Below are positions 24,121-38,804 of a stretch of DNA of 64,000 nt, piece by piece. The translations under genes were made by a program, and so were the position numbers. How positions within the stretch are numbered: the first letter of the stretch is position 1; each line of letters begins with the position of its first letter. A model generated the notes under the pieces. That model ran no database searches and was not told the DNA's origin. It worked only from the letters and a program-made list of their open reading frames with translations. The stretch comes from Begonia masoniana (taxonomy: Eukaryota > Streptophyta > Magnoliopsida > Cucurbitales > Begoniaceae): assembly GCA_022432975.1 (NCBI GenBank), contig CM039502.1, forward strand, positions 26,830,996-26,894,995. Reading direction: 5' to 3'.

Positions 24121-24953
24121 TAATTGTAACGCCCCCAATAGGGACGAGACCGATTCATAACTTTCTTGGATCATTTATACTAAGATTACTATATATATAT
24201 ATATATATATTTTTTTTTTTCTTAAACAAAACAGAACAGTACTCAAGACATGGTCATGTCCGAACAAATCTGAACTCTTCGAAAGCTCAACTTCTACAAA
24301 AGGCTGTCGACATAAACAGTCACAGAATCGAGCGACTAGCCTCAGACATCAGTTCCATAATGTGATCGAAACGAGAAAATTCCCTCAAAACGCTCGACTC
24401 ATCGCTCGCGGGGCTGCATGGATTTGCAGACACCCACCTATCAACATGTGTATCCCACGTGCCACATTAAACTTAATCCGATCGCTAAACGACAAGACTT
24501 ATACACACTCAATCCAATAGAACAAACAACATCATCCGATTGACATACGTATCCCACGTGACATATTAAGACTCCATCCGATCGCTAAACGACAAAACTT
24601 ATACACACTCAATCCGATAAAATAAACAACATCATCCGATTGACATGCGTATCCCACGTGACACATTAAGACTCCACCCGATCGCTAAACGACAAAACTT
24701 ATACACACTCAATCCAATCCGATATAAAATAAACAACCATCATCCGATTGACATGCGTATCCCACGTGACACATTAAGACTCCACCCGATCGCTAAACGA
24801 CAAAACTTATATACACTTATCTGATAAAATAAACAACATCATCCGATAGAAGACATCATCCGATAGAAGACATCATCCGATAGAAGAACATCATCCGATG
24901 GAAGACATAACCCTTGACATTTACCTACAGAGAACATTCTGAATTTCACACTC

Positions 24954-25215
24954 CCAACACGACTAACACAAACTTGTATTGACACAAACCATAGACATAT
25001 TCTGAGTATGCATAGCGGAAGACTTAAATAAAACAGATCATTCACACGCAGAAATCAGTCAGACAAGTTTACAAGAATTCAACGTTTTTAAAAAAAAATC
25101 CCTCATACTTAAACTTCAATATTCATAAACCTTACTAATATCTTAAAGGTAGCAACCAGGGATCATATTCGCCTTTCCAGCCACACCTGCACCCTGAGCA
25201 CCATCCAGCAACCAG
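24954..25215. repeat. 262-bp duplication in LTR B, copy 1
   Basis: Starts CCAACACGACTAACAC and recurs at 26226-26489. It lies to the left of the big array. The left LTR has this block once. Confidence 0.95.
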
Positions 25216-25225
25216 CTTAACTCTT

Positions 25226-26225
25226 CCGATAGAAGACATCATCCGATAGAAGACATCATCCGATAGAAGACATCATCCGATGGAAGACATCATCCGATAG
25301 AAGACATCATCCGATAGAAGACATCATCCGATGGAAGACATCATCCGATGGAAGACATCATCCGATGGAAGACATCATCCGATGGAAGACATCATCCGAT
25401 AGAAGACATCATCCGATAGAAGACATCATCCGATGGAAGACATCATCCGATGGAAGACATCATCCGATAGAAGACATCATCCGATGGAAGACATCATCCG
25501 ATAGAAGACATCATCCGATGGAAGACATCATCCGATGGAAGACATCATCCGATGGAAGACATCATCCGATGGAAGACATCATCCGATAGAAGACATCATC
25601 CGATAGAAGACATCATCCGATAGAAGACATCATCCGATAGAAGACATCATCCGATGGAAGACATCATCCGATGGAAGACATCATCCGATGGAAGACATCA
25701 TCCGATGGAAGACATCATCCGATGGAAGACATCATCCGATAGAAGACATCATCCGATGGAAGACATCATCCGATGGAAGACATCATCCGATGGAAGACAT
25801 CATCCGATAGAAGACATCATCCGATAGAAGACATCATCCGATAGAAGACATCATCCGATAGAAGACATCATCCGATGGAAGACATCATCCGATAGAAGAC
25901 ATCATCCGATAGAAGACATCATCCGATAGAAGACATCATCCGATAGAAGACATCATCCGATAGAAGACATCATCCGATGGAAGACATCATCCGATAGAAG
26001 ACATCATCCGATAGAAGACATCATCCGATGGAAGACATCATCCGATAGAAGACATCATCCGATGGAAGACATCATCCGATAGAAGACATCATCCGATGGA
26101 AGACATCATCCGATAGAAGACATCATCCGATAGAAGACATCATCCGATGGAAGACATCATCCGATAGAAGACATCATCCGATAGAAGACATCATCCGATA
26201 GAAGACATCATCCGATAGAAGACAT
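25226..26225. repeat. 17-bp tandem array, 59 copies, two variants
   Basis: The unit is CATCCGATRGAAGACAT. I count 59 copies that differ essentially only at R (A or G). The left LTR has only about four to five loose copies (17826-17895), so the expansion happened after insertion or during replication of this copy. Open frames through it are artefacts of the repeat. Confidence 0.97.
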
Positions 26226-26489
26226 CCAACACGACTAACACAAACTTGTATTGACACAAACCATAGACATATTCTGAGTATGCATAGCGGAAGACTTAAA
26301 TAAAACAGATCATTCACAACTCAGAAATCAGTCAGACAAGTTTACAAGAATTCAACGTTTTTAAAAAAAATCCCTCATACTTAAACTTCAATATTCATAA
26401 ACCTTACTAATATCTTAAAGGTAGCAACCAGGGATCATATTCGCCTTTCCAGCCACACATTGTCACCCTGAGCACCATCCAGCAACCAG
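26226..26489. repeat. 262-bp duplication in LTR B, copy 2
   Basis: Second copy of 24954-25215. It continues into the normal LTR sequence with the acidic exon (26492-26538). Confidence 0.95.
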
Positions 26490-26491
26490 TC

Positions 26492-27088
26492 TTAAACATC
26501 TTCGCAGGATTTGAAATCCTCACCTGATTGTTCTTCACCTACATCATAAGGTTTAAGCTATAAGCCTAATGCTTAGTAAGGAGTGCAATGCTAACATGTA
26601 TGCATGAATGCACAGCTTAAAGAAAACACATGTTCATGATCTTTTCGTGTTCTTATTCATCGTTTTCATCATATGGATTAAGGGAGGATTTGTGCCGAAA
26701 AGGGGGTTGACAGTGAGAGTGTACATAGTCCCTTTCGGGTTGTATTCATGGTCCTCCTTTTGGACAGTGACATACGCCAAACTGCCCCCAACCTTCTCTT
26801 AATCCTTGTTGCATAAGTTTCATGTTCATATCTCGTTCATGGGGAAAATCATGCACTTAAAACATTTTCATATGCTTGAGAAATCTTCATGATGCATGAG
26901 TATTAGTAAATCTTAGTTCATCAGACTACTGAACAAGCCATTCATTCATCAAAGGATCATAACATCAACTTGAATATCTTACCCAATAGACAATAACACA
27001 GGTAACTTTTAAACATCATAGACAACTTCTACCTAGTACCCTTGCGATGTAAGGCCTTAATAGCCGAAAATCTTATTCACTCACTTAC
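26492..27088 (-). other. LTR intron-like cassette B (right LTR) with acidic exon
   Basis: Donor GAG|GTAAGTGAGT at 27088, acceptor GATGTAG|GTGAAG ending at 26539 (550 nt, same as the left LTR), then the GEEQSGEDFKSCEDV frame. Confidence 0.65.
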
Positions 27089-27755
27089 CTCGTTTCCTTA
27101 GCAAAACTTGAGCACCTCTCTTCAAACTTCTTCACCTAGAAATATTTCACATTACAATGTTAAATCAAAATCCTAAAAGTTCTAACCGAAAGTCATCCTA
27201 GATTCTAACTTATATATTTCTAAATCTTCCTAGTCGAGCGCCTAATGCGTACAGATTAAGCTTTCAAAAATATCAAAATAACTAGATTCAACTTAGCAAG
27301 TAAACACAGATTATAAATGTTACTACAATAACTCAACCATTGAAGAATCAGAAACCCCAAGTTCTAGCTGAAAACAGAACTCTAAGAAACTATCCAGTAA
27401 TTACATTGTCTAAGTCTTACCTAGAGTATGGATTGTCGAAGTGAATACTGAAGAATAGATTGTTAGTGGAGGAGTAGCTGGCCGAGAGAGAGAGGGGAAG
27501 AGCTTTGGAGAAAAGGGGAAATCGCCGAGAGAGGAAATGTCGGCTATAGTGGGGTTTAATGAGGTTTAAGGATTTCCATTTTCTATATATATTAACTAAA
27601 ATCCAACTTAATTACAAACTTGTCACCCAACCTAGTTTCAGTCAACTGGTAATAAATATGTTTTGACATTAAATTTAAAATCATAAAGGTTAATAAAAAA
27701 GGTGACTATCAAAATGGTTAAGAAAATTACCTGGCTGAAATTGTCGGGTGTTACA

Positions 27756-29243
27756 GATAGACTCGGGTGCATCACATTCTTTTGCGGTAATAGCCTTCGT
27801 AGTAAAGTTGAGTTTGGAGGTGAAGTCAACTGGATGTTGGTTTGGTGAGATACCGGTAGGACTTTCGTAAGTGTATAGAAGAGAGTTAGGGCTACTTGTT
27901 GTGGTAAATACTTGAACTGATTAGATGAAAGAGTTTGCTCCACCACAACAAACTAGACCGGTAATCGAGGATGGAAGTTTAGAGATTTACTTCGAGTTGG
28001 GAAAAGTCGATAAATGTTGAGGCATTAAAGGATCAAAGAAAAATGCAAGGTGATACTCAGGTTAGAAGAAAAAAGGTTGATCCTTAGGGAATGGGTACCG
28101 TTTTAGGAGATTACTAAATCAAGGGTGGTTGTAGATGTGCGAAAAGATTTTGACTGGCACGGTATTGGAGAATACTTAGTGGAGCTAAGGTCGGTTAATA
28201 AATATTAGAAATGCTAGGCTTTTGATGAAATTGACCAAGGAATGGGAGGCAAAAACATAAGATTTGGGACTAACTTAGAAACCTAGATGCTTTGATTAAT
28301 TAGATAAAAGTCTAGCATAGTGAATTAAGTGGATGTTCTGAGGTTTAGAGTAATGCGCGCGATGTTAGGAGATATTTTAGAACCGAGTCAGAAGAACAAA
28401 AGAGATATTTGTATAAGTGTTGAGAAACTCGAGGAAGAGATTAGAAGTAGAGTTAGATAAAAGGGAAGAAAGTTCACATGGAGATTATACGAGTGAACTT
28501 AGAAGTAGGGTTAATTCGGGAGAGTTACGAAAGTTTCAACTCTTAATTTATGAGGTTGAAGTTGAAGTGTGTATAAACCATTTAAGGTTTTGAGTGTTTG
28601 GTGATGACTGAATTAGAAGTTGGACAAATTAAGTGTAGTGAATGTAAGTATGAGGACTCAGAGTACACTTTGAAGAATAGTTGATAGATTGAAATAGTGA
28701 GAGCTTTGAGTACGAGAATAGTGTCAGAACTATTAAAAAAAATGTTTTGATTGGTTGAGGTAAATAAGTGTATGAGATGGTAGAATGGAGAGGATTTAGA
28801 AACTAGGGTAAGAAGTGTACTCATTAATTCCTTAGGATTTCTCAATTTGGGGTAGCATAAAGAGTTGTAATGGTTTTGTACGTGTGTGATAGACACGGAA
28901 GTAGGAAGTGAAAACTTAAGTGAACTTAGCTCGAGGAAAAGTTAGAATTGAAATTAGAGTAAAGGAGTTTGAGAGTGTAAGTAATGAGTGTTTCGGTTGA
29001 AGTCAATGGACGTATGAGTACTCGAGCTATGAGGGCAGAGTTAGGTGAAGTCAATACTTTGGAGATGTAGGAATTGTCATTACCCGATAGGTGAATAGGG
29101 GCACTGATAGGTGATTAAGGGTATGGGATAATCAAGATTTAACAGTGCAACCCAGGAAGTTAGAAGGGTAGCTTGGTGTAAATAAGTTGAGGAATAACTA
29201 AGCCAAAAATTTTGAGGACAAAATTTTTTTAAGGAGGGTGGAT
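27756..29243 (+). pseudogene. 3' internal part of A': protease stub and non-pol filler
   Basis: The protease active site resumes as DSGASHSFAVIAFVVKLSLE and stops at about 27860. The next 1.3 kb has no RT, RNase H or integrase motif that I can read in any frame. It ends with KNFEDKIFL, the usual Tekay pol terminus, and a polypurine tract. Total internal length without B is about 2.7 kb. This fits a gag-only non-autonomous element (TR-GAG-like) or a deletion derivative whose gap was filled. Similarity of the filler to other DNA is unknown. Confidence 0.7.
29231..29242 (+). promoter_or_regulatory. Polypurine tract of A'
   Basis: AAGGAGGGTGGA directly before the 3' LTR start TGTAATACTC. Element C has AAGGAGGGTAGA in the same place. 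Confidence 0.85.
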
Positions 29244-30054
29244 TGTAATACTCGAAAAATTTTCCTTTTCGTACGTAGCCCTTAGCTTAGATGTTTTATA
29301 GAGTTTTCTTGAGCTCTTGAGTGGAAAGTGAAATTGGAAGAGGAATTTGAGTGAAAACCCTTGAATTGGGATGATTAGAAATTGTGTTGAGTTGATTTTA
29401 ATGTAAAGGTATGTGAGGTTTAAGCTAAAATAAGGAAATGAGTTAAAGAAGAAAAATTGAAGGAAAGGTAAGGGGAAAGTGATGCATTCACGTTGGAAAT
29501 ATGAGGGAGACGAAATGTGGGGTTAAATGTATAAAAAGATGATTTTGGTGGTTAAACATTAAAATATGAAAGTTAGTTAATGAATATTTTATTGGAATTT
29601 GTTTGAATGTTTAGTGGAAAAAGAAGATTTCGGAGAAACCGAATCGACGAGCTAAATAGCGAATTATTTAGAAACCAATGGAGGGGCAAATTGGGAAAAC
29701 AATTAAGGTGGTTGGGAGGGATCCAATGAGGTAGTGCCACTTGTCCAAGCTTGTGGAAGAAGCCAAGCTTTCTCTTCCTCTTCCTCTCTTATCTTCTCTT
29801 CTACGTAAAACTCTCATTTTTCCTCTCTTTTCTGTTTCCTCTCTTCCAAACAACGTGCGACGATCTCCAAACTTCGTCTTCTCCTGTTTTCTCTCATTTT
29901 CTCCTTTAAAGATAACCATTTACATAGTTAACGAGTTTAGGTTAATTATTCCTTAGTTTTGTTGAAGTTTAGGGTTAATGGTCCAGTTATGCATAATATA
30001 GGTCCGTGAATTGCCGAGGACGTACGTGCATGCTTGCAACTCTACGGACATCAG

Positions 30055-30655
30055 GTAAGTTCATGCGTATAGGTTTGGCCCTTAAGGCCCTACATCACGG
30101 AGGTACTAGGTTTTTAGTTGTCGGGTAGTTAAGTCGTAGGTTACGTTCTAAGTTAAATGTGTTTTGCTTTATGTCTTGCTTTGATATCCTGTCGCCTGTT
30201 TATGTTACGTTTAAGCACTGTATATGTTCATGCATACACGTTTTCTTAAAAGTCATGAAAATGTTTTATGCACGCGATTTGAAGTTAAGAAAGATAAAAT
30301 GTGATTGTAATGTACGGTTAAGTGTGAGACGGGAACTGCCATCCTGTTATGTACTCCTGTTATATATGTTATGTACTCTTGTTATATATGTTATGTACTA
30401 CTATTATATACGCTATATACTACTGTTATGTCCTGTTGTGACATGTATGTGCGCCAGTTCCTCTATAAGCCCCACTTATACCTCATGTCCACTTGAATGT
30501 AATGTAAAGTAATGTTCATGTATTTCAAAAGTTCATGTATAGCATATGCACCGCTGCATTGTATGTTCTTACTGAGCTTTAGACTCATAGTTGAACTCCC
30601 TGTTGTAGGTACGGATCCTCCGGATGTGGACTTTGTCCCTCAGGCCGACGAGTAG
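30055..30655 (+). other. LTR intron-like cassette E with acidic exon
   Basis: Donor ATCAG|GTAAGT at 30055, GCCCTACATC motif, branch-like ACTGAGCTTTAGACTCA, acceptor GTTGTAG|GTACG ending at 30608 (554 nt). The exon encodes (G)GTDPPDVDFVPQADE and then TAG. TTATATATGTTATGTAC repeats lie inside the interval. Confidence 0.6.
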
Positions 30656-31049
30656 GTGCAGTTGGCGGGACGAGCTCGTGGGGTTGGTTGCAGCAGTCAG
30701 GGCCTTTTGACCTGTGGGGGTGTGGTTTTGAAGTGTATGTCAAGTTTGTATAGTTTTTTTTTGGAATTTATGTGATGTATAGGTTTTGTGTTGATGTTTT
30801 AAAACCTCTATTCTGATAGTTGTATTTTGAAATATATTGGAATCGTTTGGGATTTTCTTTAAGTTGTGCATGGATTGTTTCGAGTTTTAAATTGATCCAT
30901 GTAGTTTGATTTTCTTGAATTTCCGTCATATTTTCTAACACGTTTAAAGTTGTGTTTTGAATCGGGTTTTTGGGGGTTTTGAAGCTTTTGGTGTCTAAAG
31001 AGGTCGGAAAGAAGTTTTGTAGTAATGTCGTGAGGTGTTTATGTCTTTC

Positions 31050-31460
31050 AAACATTCCTGTCCTTGTCCATTCCTGTCCTCGTCCATTCCTATTGTCGTC
31101 CATTCCTGTTGTCGTCCATTCTTGTCGTCGTCCACTTTTGTTGTCGTCCATTTCTATCATCGTCCATTCTTGTCCTTGTCCATTTCTGTCATCGTCCATT
31201 CCTATCGTCGTCCACTCCTGTCGTCGTCCACTCCTGTCGTCGTCCATTCCTGTCCTCGTCCGTCCCTGTCCTCGTCCGTCCATTCCTGTCCTTGTTCATT
31301 CCTATTGTCGTCCATTCTTGTCGTCGTTCACTCCAGTTGTCGTCCATTCTTGTCCTCGTCCATTCCAGTCGTCCATTCCAGTAGTCCATTCCAAAGGCTC
31401 ATTCTAGTCGTCCATTCCAGTAATCCATTCCTGTCGTCCATATCTGTCTTCCATTTTTTT
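31050..31460. repeat. 16-bp minisatellite of LTR E
   Basis: About 25 copies of TGTCGTCGTCCATTCC-like units, becoming shorter towards the right. The long open frames on both strands here come from this repeat. Confidence 0.93.
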
Positions 31461-31581
31461 ATGTTTTCCTATCCGAATTAGAGTTTTAAAAAGTCGAAAA
31501 AATTTTATGTCCAAAATGTGTAAGCCCAACTCAAAGTCCGGTCGAGTCCCGTGATGGTCCCAGCGGGTCGGGGTCGTCACA

Positions 31582-31848
31582 TATTGATAGTTAGATTAAA
31601 AAAGTTGTTAAGTTTTAAAAACAAAAATAGATAAGAGCAAAATATCCAAAGGTTTCTTTTACTTCCAACAAATGTTTTCTACAAAAATAAAGTTAATATA
31701 TTATATCGTGTCACTTTTTCTTGCATACTTCACTTGAGAATACCTAATAGTAAAAAATATCACATTGCACATTCGCTAAGGAAAAATTTAATAAGCAATA
31801 ATGTTATCATATCACAAAGAGTAATTTTAAGAAAAATAATAATTAATA
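31582..31848. other. AT-rich low-copy DNA
   Basis: Follows the end of LTR E. No ORF, repeat or RNA gene is visible. Confidence 0.6.
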
Positions 31849-32677
31849 GGATAATTATCGATTTGAACCCTGTACTATTCACTTTATTTCAATTTGTCCC
31901 CTATACTAAAACAATCGACAAATTAAATTTTGTACTTTGATTCTGTTATCAGTTTTGACCTTCCATCAACAATTTATTTCAACCCTCATTTAAAAAATTA
32001 CCAAACGATATTGATTTACTTGAAATTTTTACCACATGTTTACTACTTAATGAGAAGATAATCTGAAAATTTTCATGATTTTTTAACATATGTATGATTT
32101 ATTGTAATTATATTTTTATAATTTATAAAAATATTATAATAAATCATACAAGTTTTAGAAAATCAGACACGTTTTTTTTATTATCTACCCATAATAAGGT
32201 GAATATGTGGAAAAATTTTCAAATAAATTCAATATCTTTTGATATTTGTTTAAAAATTAATTTATAAAGTAAGGAAGAAACTAATATTAATTTTAAAAAA
32301 ATATAAAAAGATATTAGATTTATTTGAAATTTTTTCACATGTTCACCAAATCATTGGTCGATAATAGAAAAATTTTTGTATGATTTATTATAATATTTTT
32401 ATAAATTACTAAAATAAAATTACAATAAATCGTACATGTGTTAAAAAATCACGAAAATTTCTAGATTATCTTCTCACTAAGTAGTAAACATGTGGTAAAA
32501 ATTTTAAATGAATCCAATATCGTTTTGTAAGTTTTTAAATGAGGGTTTAACGAAATTGTTGATGGAATGTCAAAATTAATAACAGAATCAAAGTATAGGG
32601 TTTTATTTGCCATTTTTTTAGTATTGGGGGCAAATTGAAATAAAGTGCATAGTAAAGAGTTCAAATCGATAATTACC
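31849..32677. mobile_element. Foldback MITE, Mutator-like, TSD ATAATTAATA
   Basis: The two halves (about 400 bp each) are inverted copies: the left end is GGATAATTATCGATTTGAAC and the right end reads GGTAATTATCGATTTGAAC on the other strand. A 10-bp direct repeat ATAATTAATA flanks it (31839-31848 and 32678-32687). Nine to eleven bp duplications and very long terminal inverted repeats are typical of MULE-derived MITEs. There is no transposase frame. The arms differ by scattered substitutions, so it is not recent. Confidence 0.85.
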
Positions 32678-34792
32678 ATAATTAATAAATCCTTTTAAAA
32701 TCAATTTGAATATTTTTCATTCTTGACTTTAAGGTTGGCTCCACATGTCGCGCTCTAAAGAAGACCCGAGACAGAAAGGAGAAAGATCCAGTCCAAAATA
32801 AACCAAATCGTCTGACCCTTGACTTCAAGTTTCATTAAATAACAACAGAAGTCTTGTAGAATTTATTAGATAGTTAGGGTCAATTACCAATCGGCTAAAA
32901 TAATGTCTAACAATGACTACAAAGACAACATGATAATATATGTCCTATAAACTATGTAAATTTAAATAAAAATGATAATACATGTTTCTAAAAGAATGAA
33001 ATGAACTAAAATAGAGAAAGACCTCACCAATGAATATTTTAAAGAAATAAAATAAGGTTTAAAATATCGCCGAGCTCAATCCTGCATCGGCCAATCTGAA
33101 TATCTCTGAATAAGTACTGAAAGAGAGAGTTGTTTGGAATAAGTCCACTAAACTCAACAGAGATCAAACTTTATGTTCAATATTTTAATTTAAAATATAA
33201 GTGAGCACCAAAGTTCTAAAACAATATAAAAGAAAATAAGAAAATCATACAATAGAGCAAATGATAAAACGTCTACTATAATGTGGTAGATAAGAAAAAT
33301 AATTTTCTACTGTACGTCATCTCAATGAAAATGGAGCTACTCACAGACTCTGGGCAGAATATGTCATATGAAATAAAAAGAAAATGATACTTGACGATCA
33401 CAAGTCACAAAATACCTTGATCAAATTTAGGGTTTCGCGTCCAAGAACGCGATGATCAGCTGTTTTATTATTTATAGTTAAATATAAATAAAAAGAATAT
33501 GAAATTTAAATGAACGTACATGCTCAATTTTAAATATAATCGTTGAAAGAAAATAATTAATATAAATATGTTGTACATGAAATTAAATCTCTACCTTAAT
33601 TGGGCCTACCAATATCCAAAGATCAAGGAAAACAGAAATCCAATAACAAGTTAGGTCCAAATCTAAATCTCTGAACCTATACAAGGTATTTTTTCCAGCA
33701 TCAGAATAAATTCCATACAGTTGGGTCGGAACTCCATTCAAACTATTCACAACCTTCACAAAGACTCAAAACAATGATTTTCACCGGCATCAAATATAAT
33801 CTATTCCAAAAAAAATCATATTTTTGCCTTAGAAAGATCCAAATCACTTAACTAATTCTAGGAATAATCCATATTCAGCTTACCTAAAAAGAATTGAAAA
33901 ATGGGAGACCCACGCTACCGTTCCACCTCTCAATCCGTCTCTAATCCCTTCTTCAGTAATATCCAGAGATGCAACACTTAGTTCCCTGTTTGTCGGCAAC
34001 AGCCCCTAGATAAGGGGGGTTTTGAAATTTCATTTTACTTATTTATTTATTTTATTTTAAACGGGTTTTCACACCACAAGCATTAAATTTACGCGAATAA
34101 TCCAATTATTGGATGCACTTTTATGACACTTTGATATGCTGACTGACGATTATATAAACTTTTTAAAGAAAAAGAAGACGACAAATACAAGAAAATGACA
34201 CATTTAATTTTTGGAATTAAAAATTGTGGTCCCTCTTCATATATATTTGACTTTTTAACACCCGTGCTGATATACTTTTAATTGTATATTTTTTCTTACA
34301 AAAATAATAATTACTTCATATTAAATATATCATAAGATGTTCAGTTCAACTCTAAAGACAAGAAATTGGGGCTAGATATTATTTCGTGTTACATTGTTAA
34401 TCACAGTACAGATGAAATACATTTTGAAATTAAAAAAAAAAAAAAAAAAATCTCTGTTCTACTTAAAAGAAAAGAGTGTCAAACTATTATTTTGGACTCG
34501 TTCCAACGTGTTTGAAAGTTAATTCCTAAATTTCTACAAATTCTAACATTTTTCAATAAAAAAGATGAATGAAAAAATATTTTCACCAGCGAAATGACGT
34601 GCTAATATATTATTTTGAGAGAATTTTCTTCAAATTGTACAGGTTTTACTTCAAAAAGTTGATATCGTATGATTGATTTATCTCATCAAGAGGTTTGAGA
34701 AATGAAAGACAGTTTAAGTACTACGCTTGGAACAGCTACAATAAAAAAAAATGAAGCTTAGATTTATTCAAATCTATCAAATGACTATTTGA
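32678..34792. other. AT-rich intergenic DNA
   Basis: About 2.1 kb without a recognisable gene or transposon. Short poly-A (34432-34450) and simple AT tracts only. The nearby strings resemble unique plant spacer. I see nothing more in it. Confidence 0.6.
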
Positions 34793-37744
<2,952 letters not shown>

Positions 37745-38271
37745 TGTAGCACCCGGTTCCATTGAACCAAAAATTTAATCTATTATTAATGATGAACTTT
37801 TATAGAAGGGTTGGGAAGAGTTATTGATTAGGTTAATAAATGATCAGGCGAAGGCATGATGGTAATTAGGATTTTACATAGTGGATAACACATTTAAGGA
37901 AAAGTCCAGTGAGAGTAGCCGCCACTATCCCCATTTTCCTCTTTCGGTTTTCAGCTCGAGCAGTAGAACTCTCTAGGCAATTCTCTCGCCCGATTCTCCT
38001 TCAACCTAGGTAAGTCTTAGTTTTCTTGCATTTTAACGATTAGTTTACTAAGAGAATACAATGTGAAGATTTCGAGGTTTCTGTGATTGAGGGTGGGTTC
38101 AGGTTCTTGGTGATAAATGGGAATGCACGGGTAGTAGAGTTTCAAATCGATTTCCTCAAACATATTATTGATTTTTGGTAAGGTTTAGTAAGGGTTGGAT
38201 TAACGTACTGTCATGACCTTAGGTGAGCGAGTTTTGGAGCAGTTGTAACCGAGCATTTCCAGGAGAGCCAG

Positions 38272-38804
38272 GTAAGTAAAGTATGCATGTGCCTTCGGGC
38301 CTACATCATAAAACAGTAGGGTTGTGCATTTTTTGAATGATTTTGTATGTCATGCATCATGTTTTTGAAAGACTATGAAAATGAATTTCCATGTAAAAAT
38401 GGTAAGGTATGAACTGAATGTGACAGACAAACTATTAAGGGAACTAATCCGCCCCTTAATCGAGTAGAGGATGTATGACATTGGGAGAACTGATCCCACT
38501 CCCAAGGGAACCATGAGATCAGATCAGCTATTAAGGGAATTCATCCGCCCCTTAATCGAGTAGAGGATGTATGACATTGGGAGAATTAATCTCACTCCCA
38601 AGGGAACCAAGGGATCAGATCAGTTTATGAACGTATATGAATGCAACTGAGATGAAAAAGTAGAAATTGCATGTTTAGGAATTTATGTTTCAGCAATGCA
38701 TTTCATTACTGCTTTACTTACTTAGCATTAGGCTAATAGATGAGTTTTGTGATGTAGGTGTTGAGGATACTGCAGGTGAATTCCCTGAGTTTACTGACGA
38801 ATAG
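38272..38804 (+). other. LTR intron-like cassette C (5' LTR) with acidic exon
   Basis: Donor GCCAG|GTAAGT at 38272, GGGCCTACATC, two tandem CTCCCAAGGGAACC blocks, branch-like CTTAGCATTAGGCT, acceptor TGATGTAG|GTG ending at 38757 (486 nt). The exon encodes (G)GVEDTAGEFPEFTDE and then TAG. Exon 2 before the donor is open for its 49 nt in the matching phase. Confidence 0.65.

Larger units (their letters stand above)
17102..27755 (-). mobile_element. Complete Ty3/gypsy Tekay-like element B, nested, TSD GATAG
   Basis: Two LTRs (17102-19532 and 24125-27755) enclose gag-pol on the minus strand. The 5-bp duplication GATAG lies at 17097-17101 and 27756-27760 and splits the Ile-Asp codons of the A' protease. 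The primer site (24109-24120) and polypurine tract (AAGAAGGGA, minus strand, next to 19533) are in place. LTR sequences are almost identical outside one large array, so the insertion is fairly young. The right LTR is 1.2 kb longer because of the 17-bp array and a 262-bp duplication. Gag-pol has several nonsense changes, so this copy is not autonomous as it stands. Confidence 0.96.
24125..27755 (-). repeat. Right (5') LTR of element B, expanded
   Basis: 3,631 bp, starts TGTAACGCCCCC and ends CGGGTGTTACA. It is colinear with the left LTR except for a direct duplication (24954-25215 and 26226-26489) separated by a 1 kb 17-bp array. Donor 27088, acceptor 26539. Confidence 0.95.
29244..31581 (+). 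mobile_element. 3' LTR of A' (LTR E)
   Basis: TGTAATACTC...GGGTCGTCACA, 2,338 bp. Only about 340 bp at the left match the 5' LTR of A'. The rest is a separate family with exon-like CCTCTTCCTCTC sequence, donor 30055, acceptor 30608, acidic exon 30609-30655 and a 16-bp minisatellite near the end. The following base begins low-copy AT-rich DNA. Confidence 0.85.

Noticed and set aside
25365..25589. Open frame with a MEDIIRWKTSSD-type repeat
   Set aside because: It is a by-product of the 17-bp array, whose length is not a multiple of three, giving a 17-residue protein period.
25226..26225. CRISPR array
   Set aside because: Units are contiguous with no unique spacers and the context is a plant LTR. 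The same holds for the 25-, 27- and 16-bp arrays.
29668..29956. Short charged frames near 29.8 kb as a host gene
   Set aside because: They lie in the exon-like part of LTR E. Similar pyrimidine-rich leader sequence occurs in the other LTRs.
30768..31407. Several overlapping frames on both strands at the end of LTR E
   Set aside because: They come from the 16-bp minisatellite, which lacks stops in all frames.
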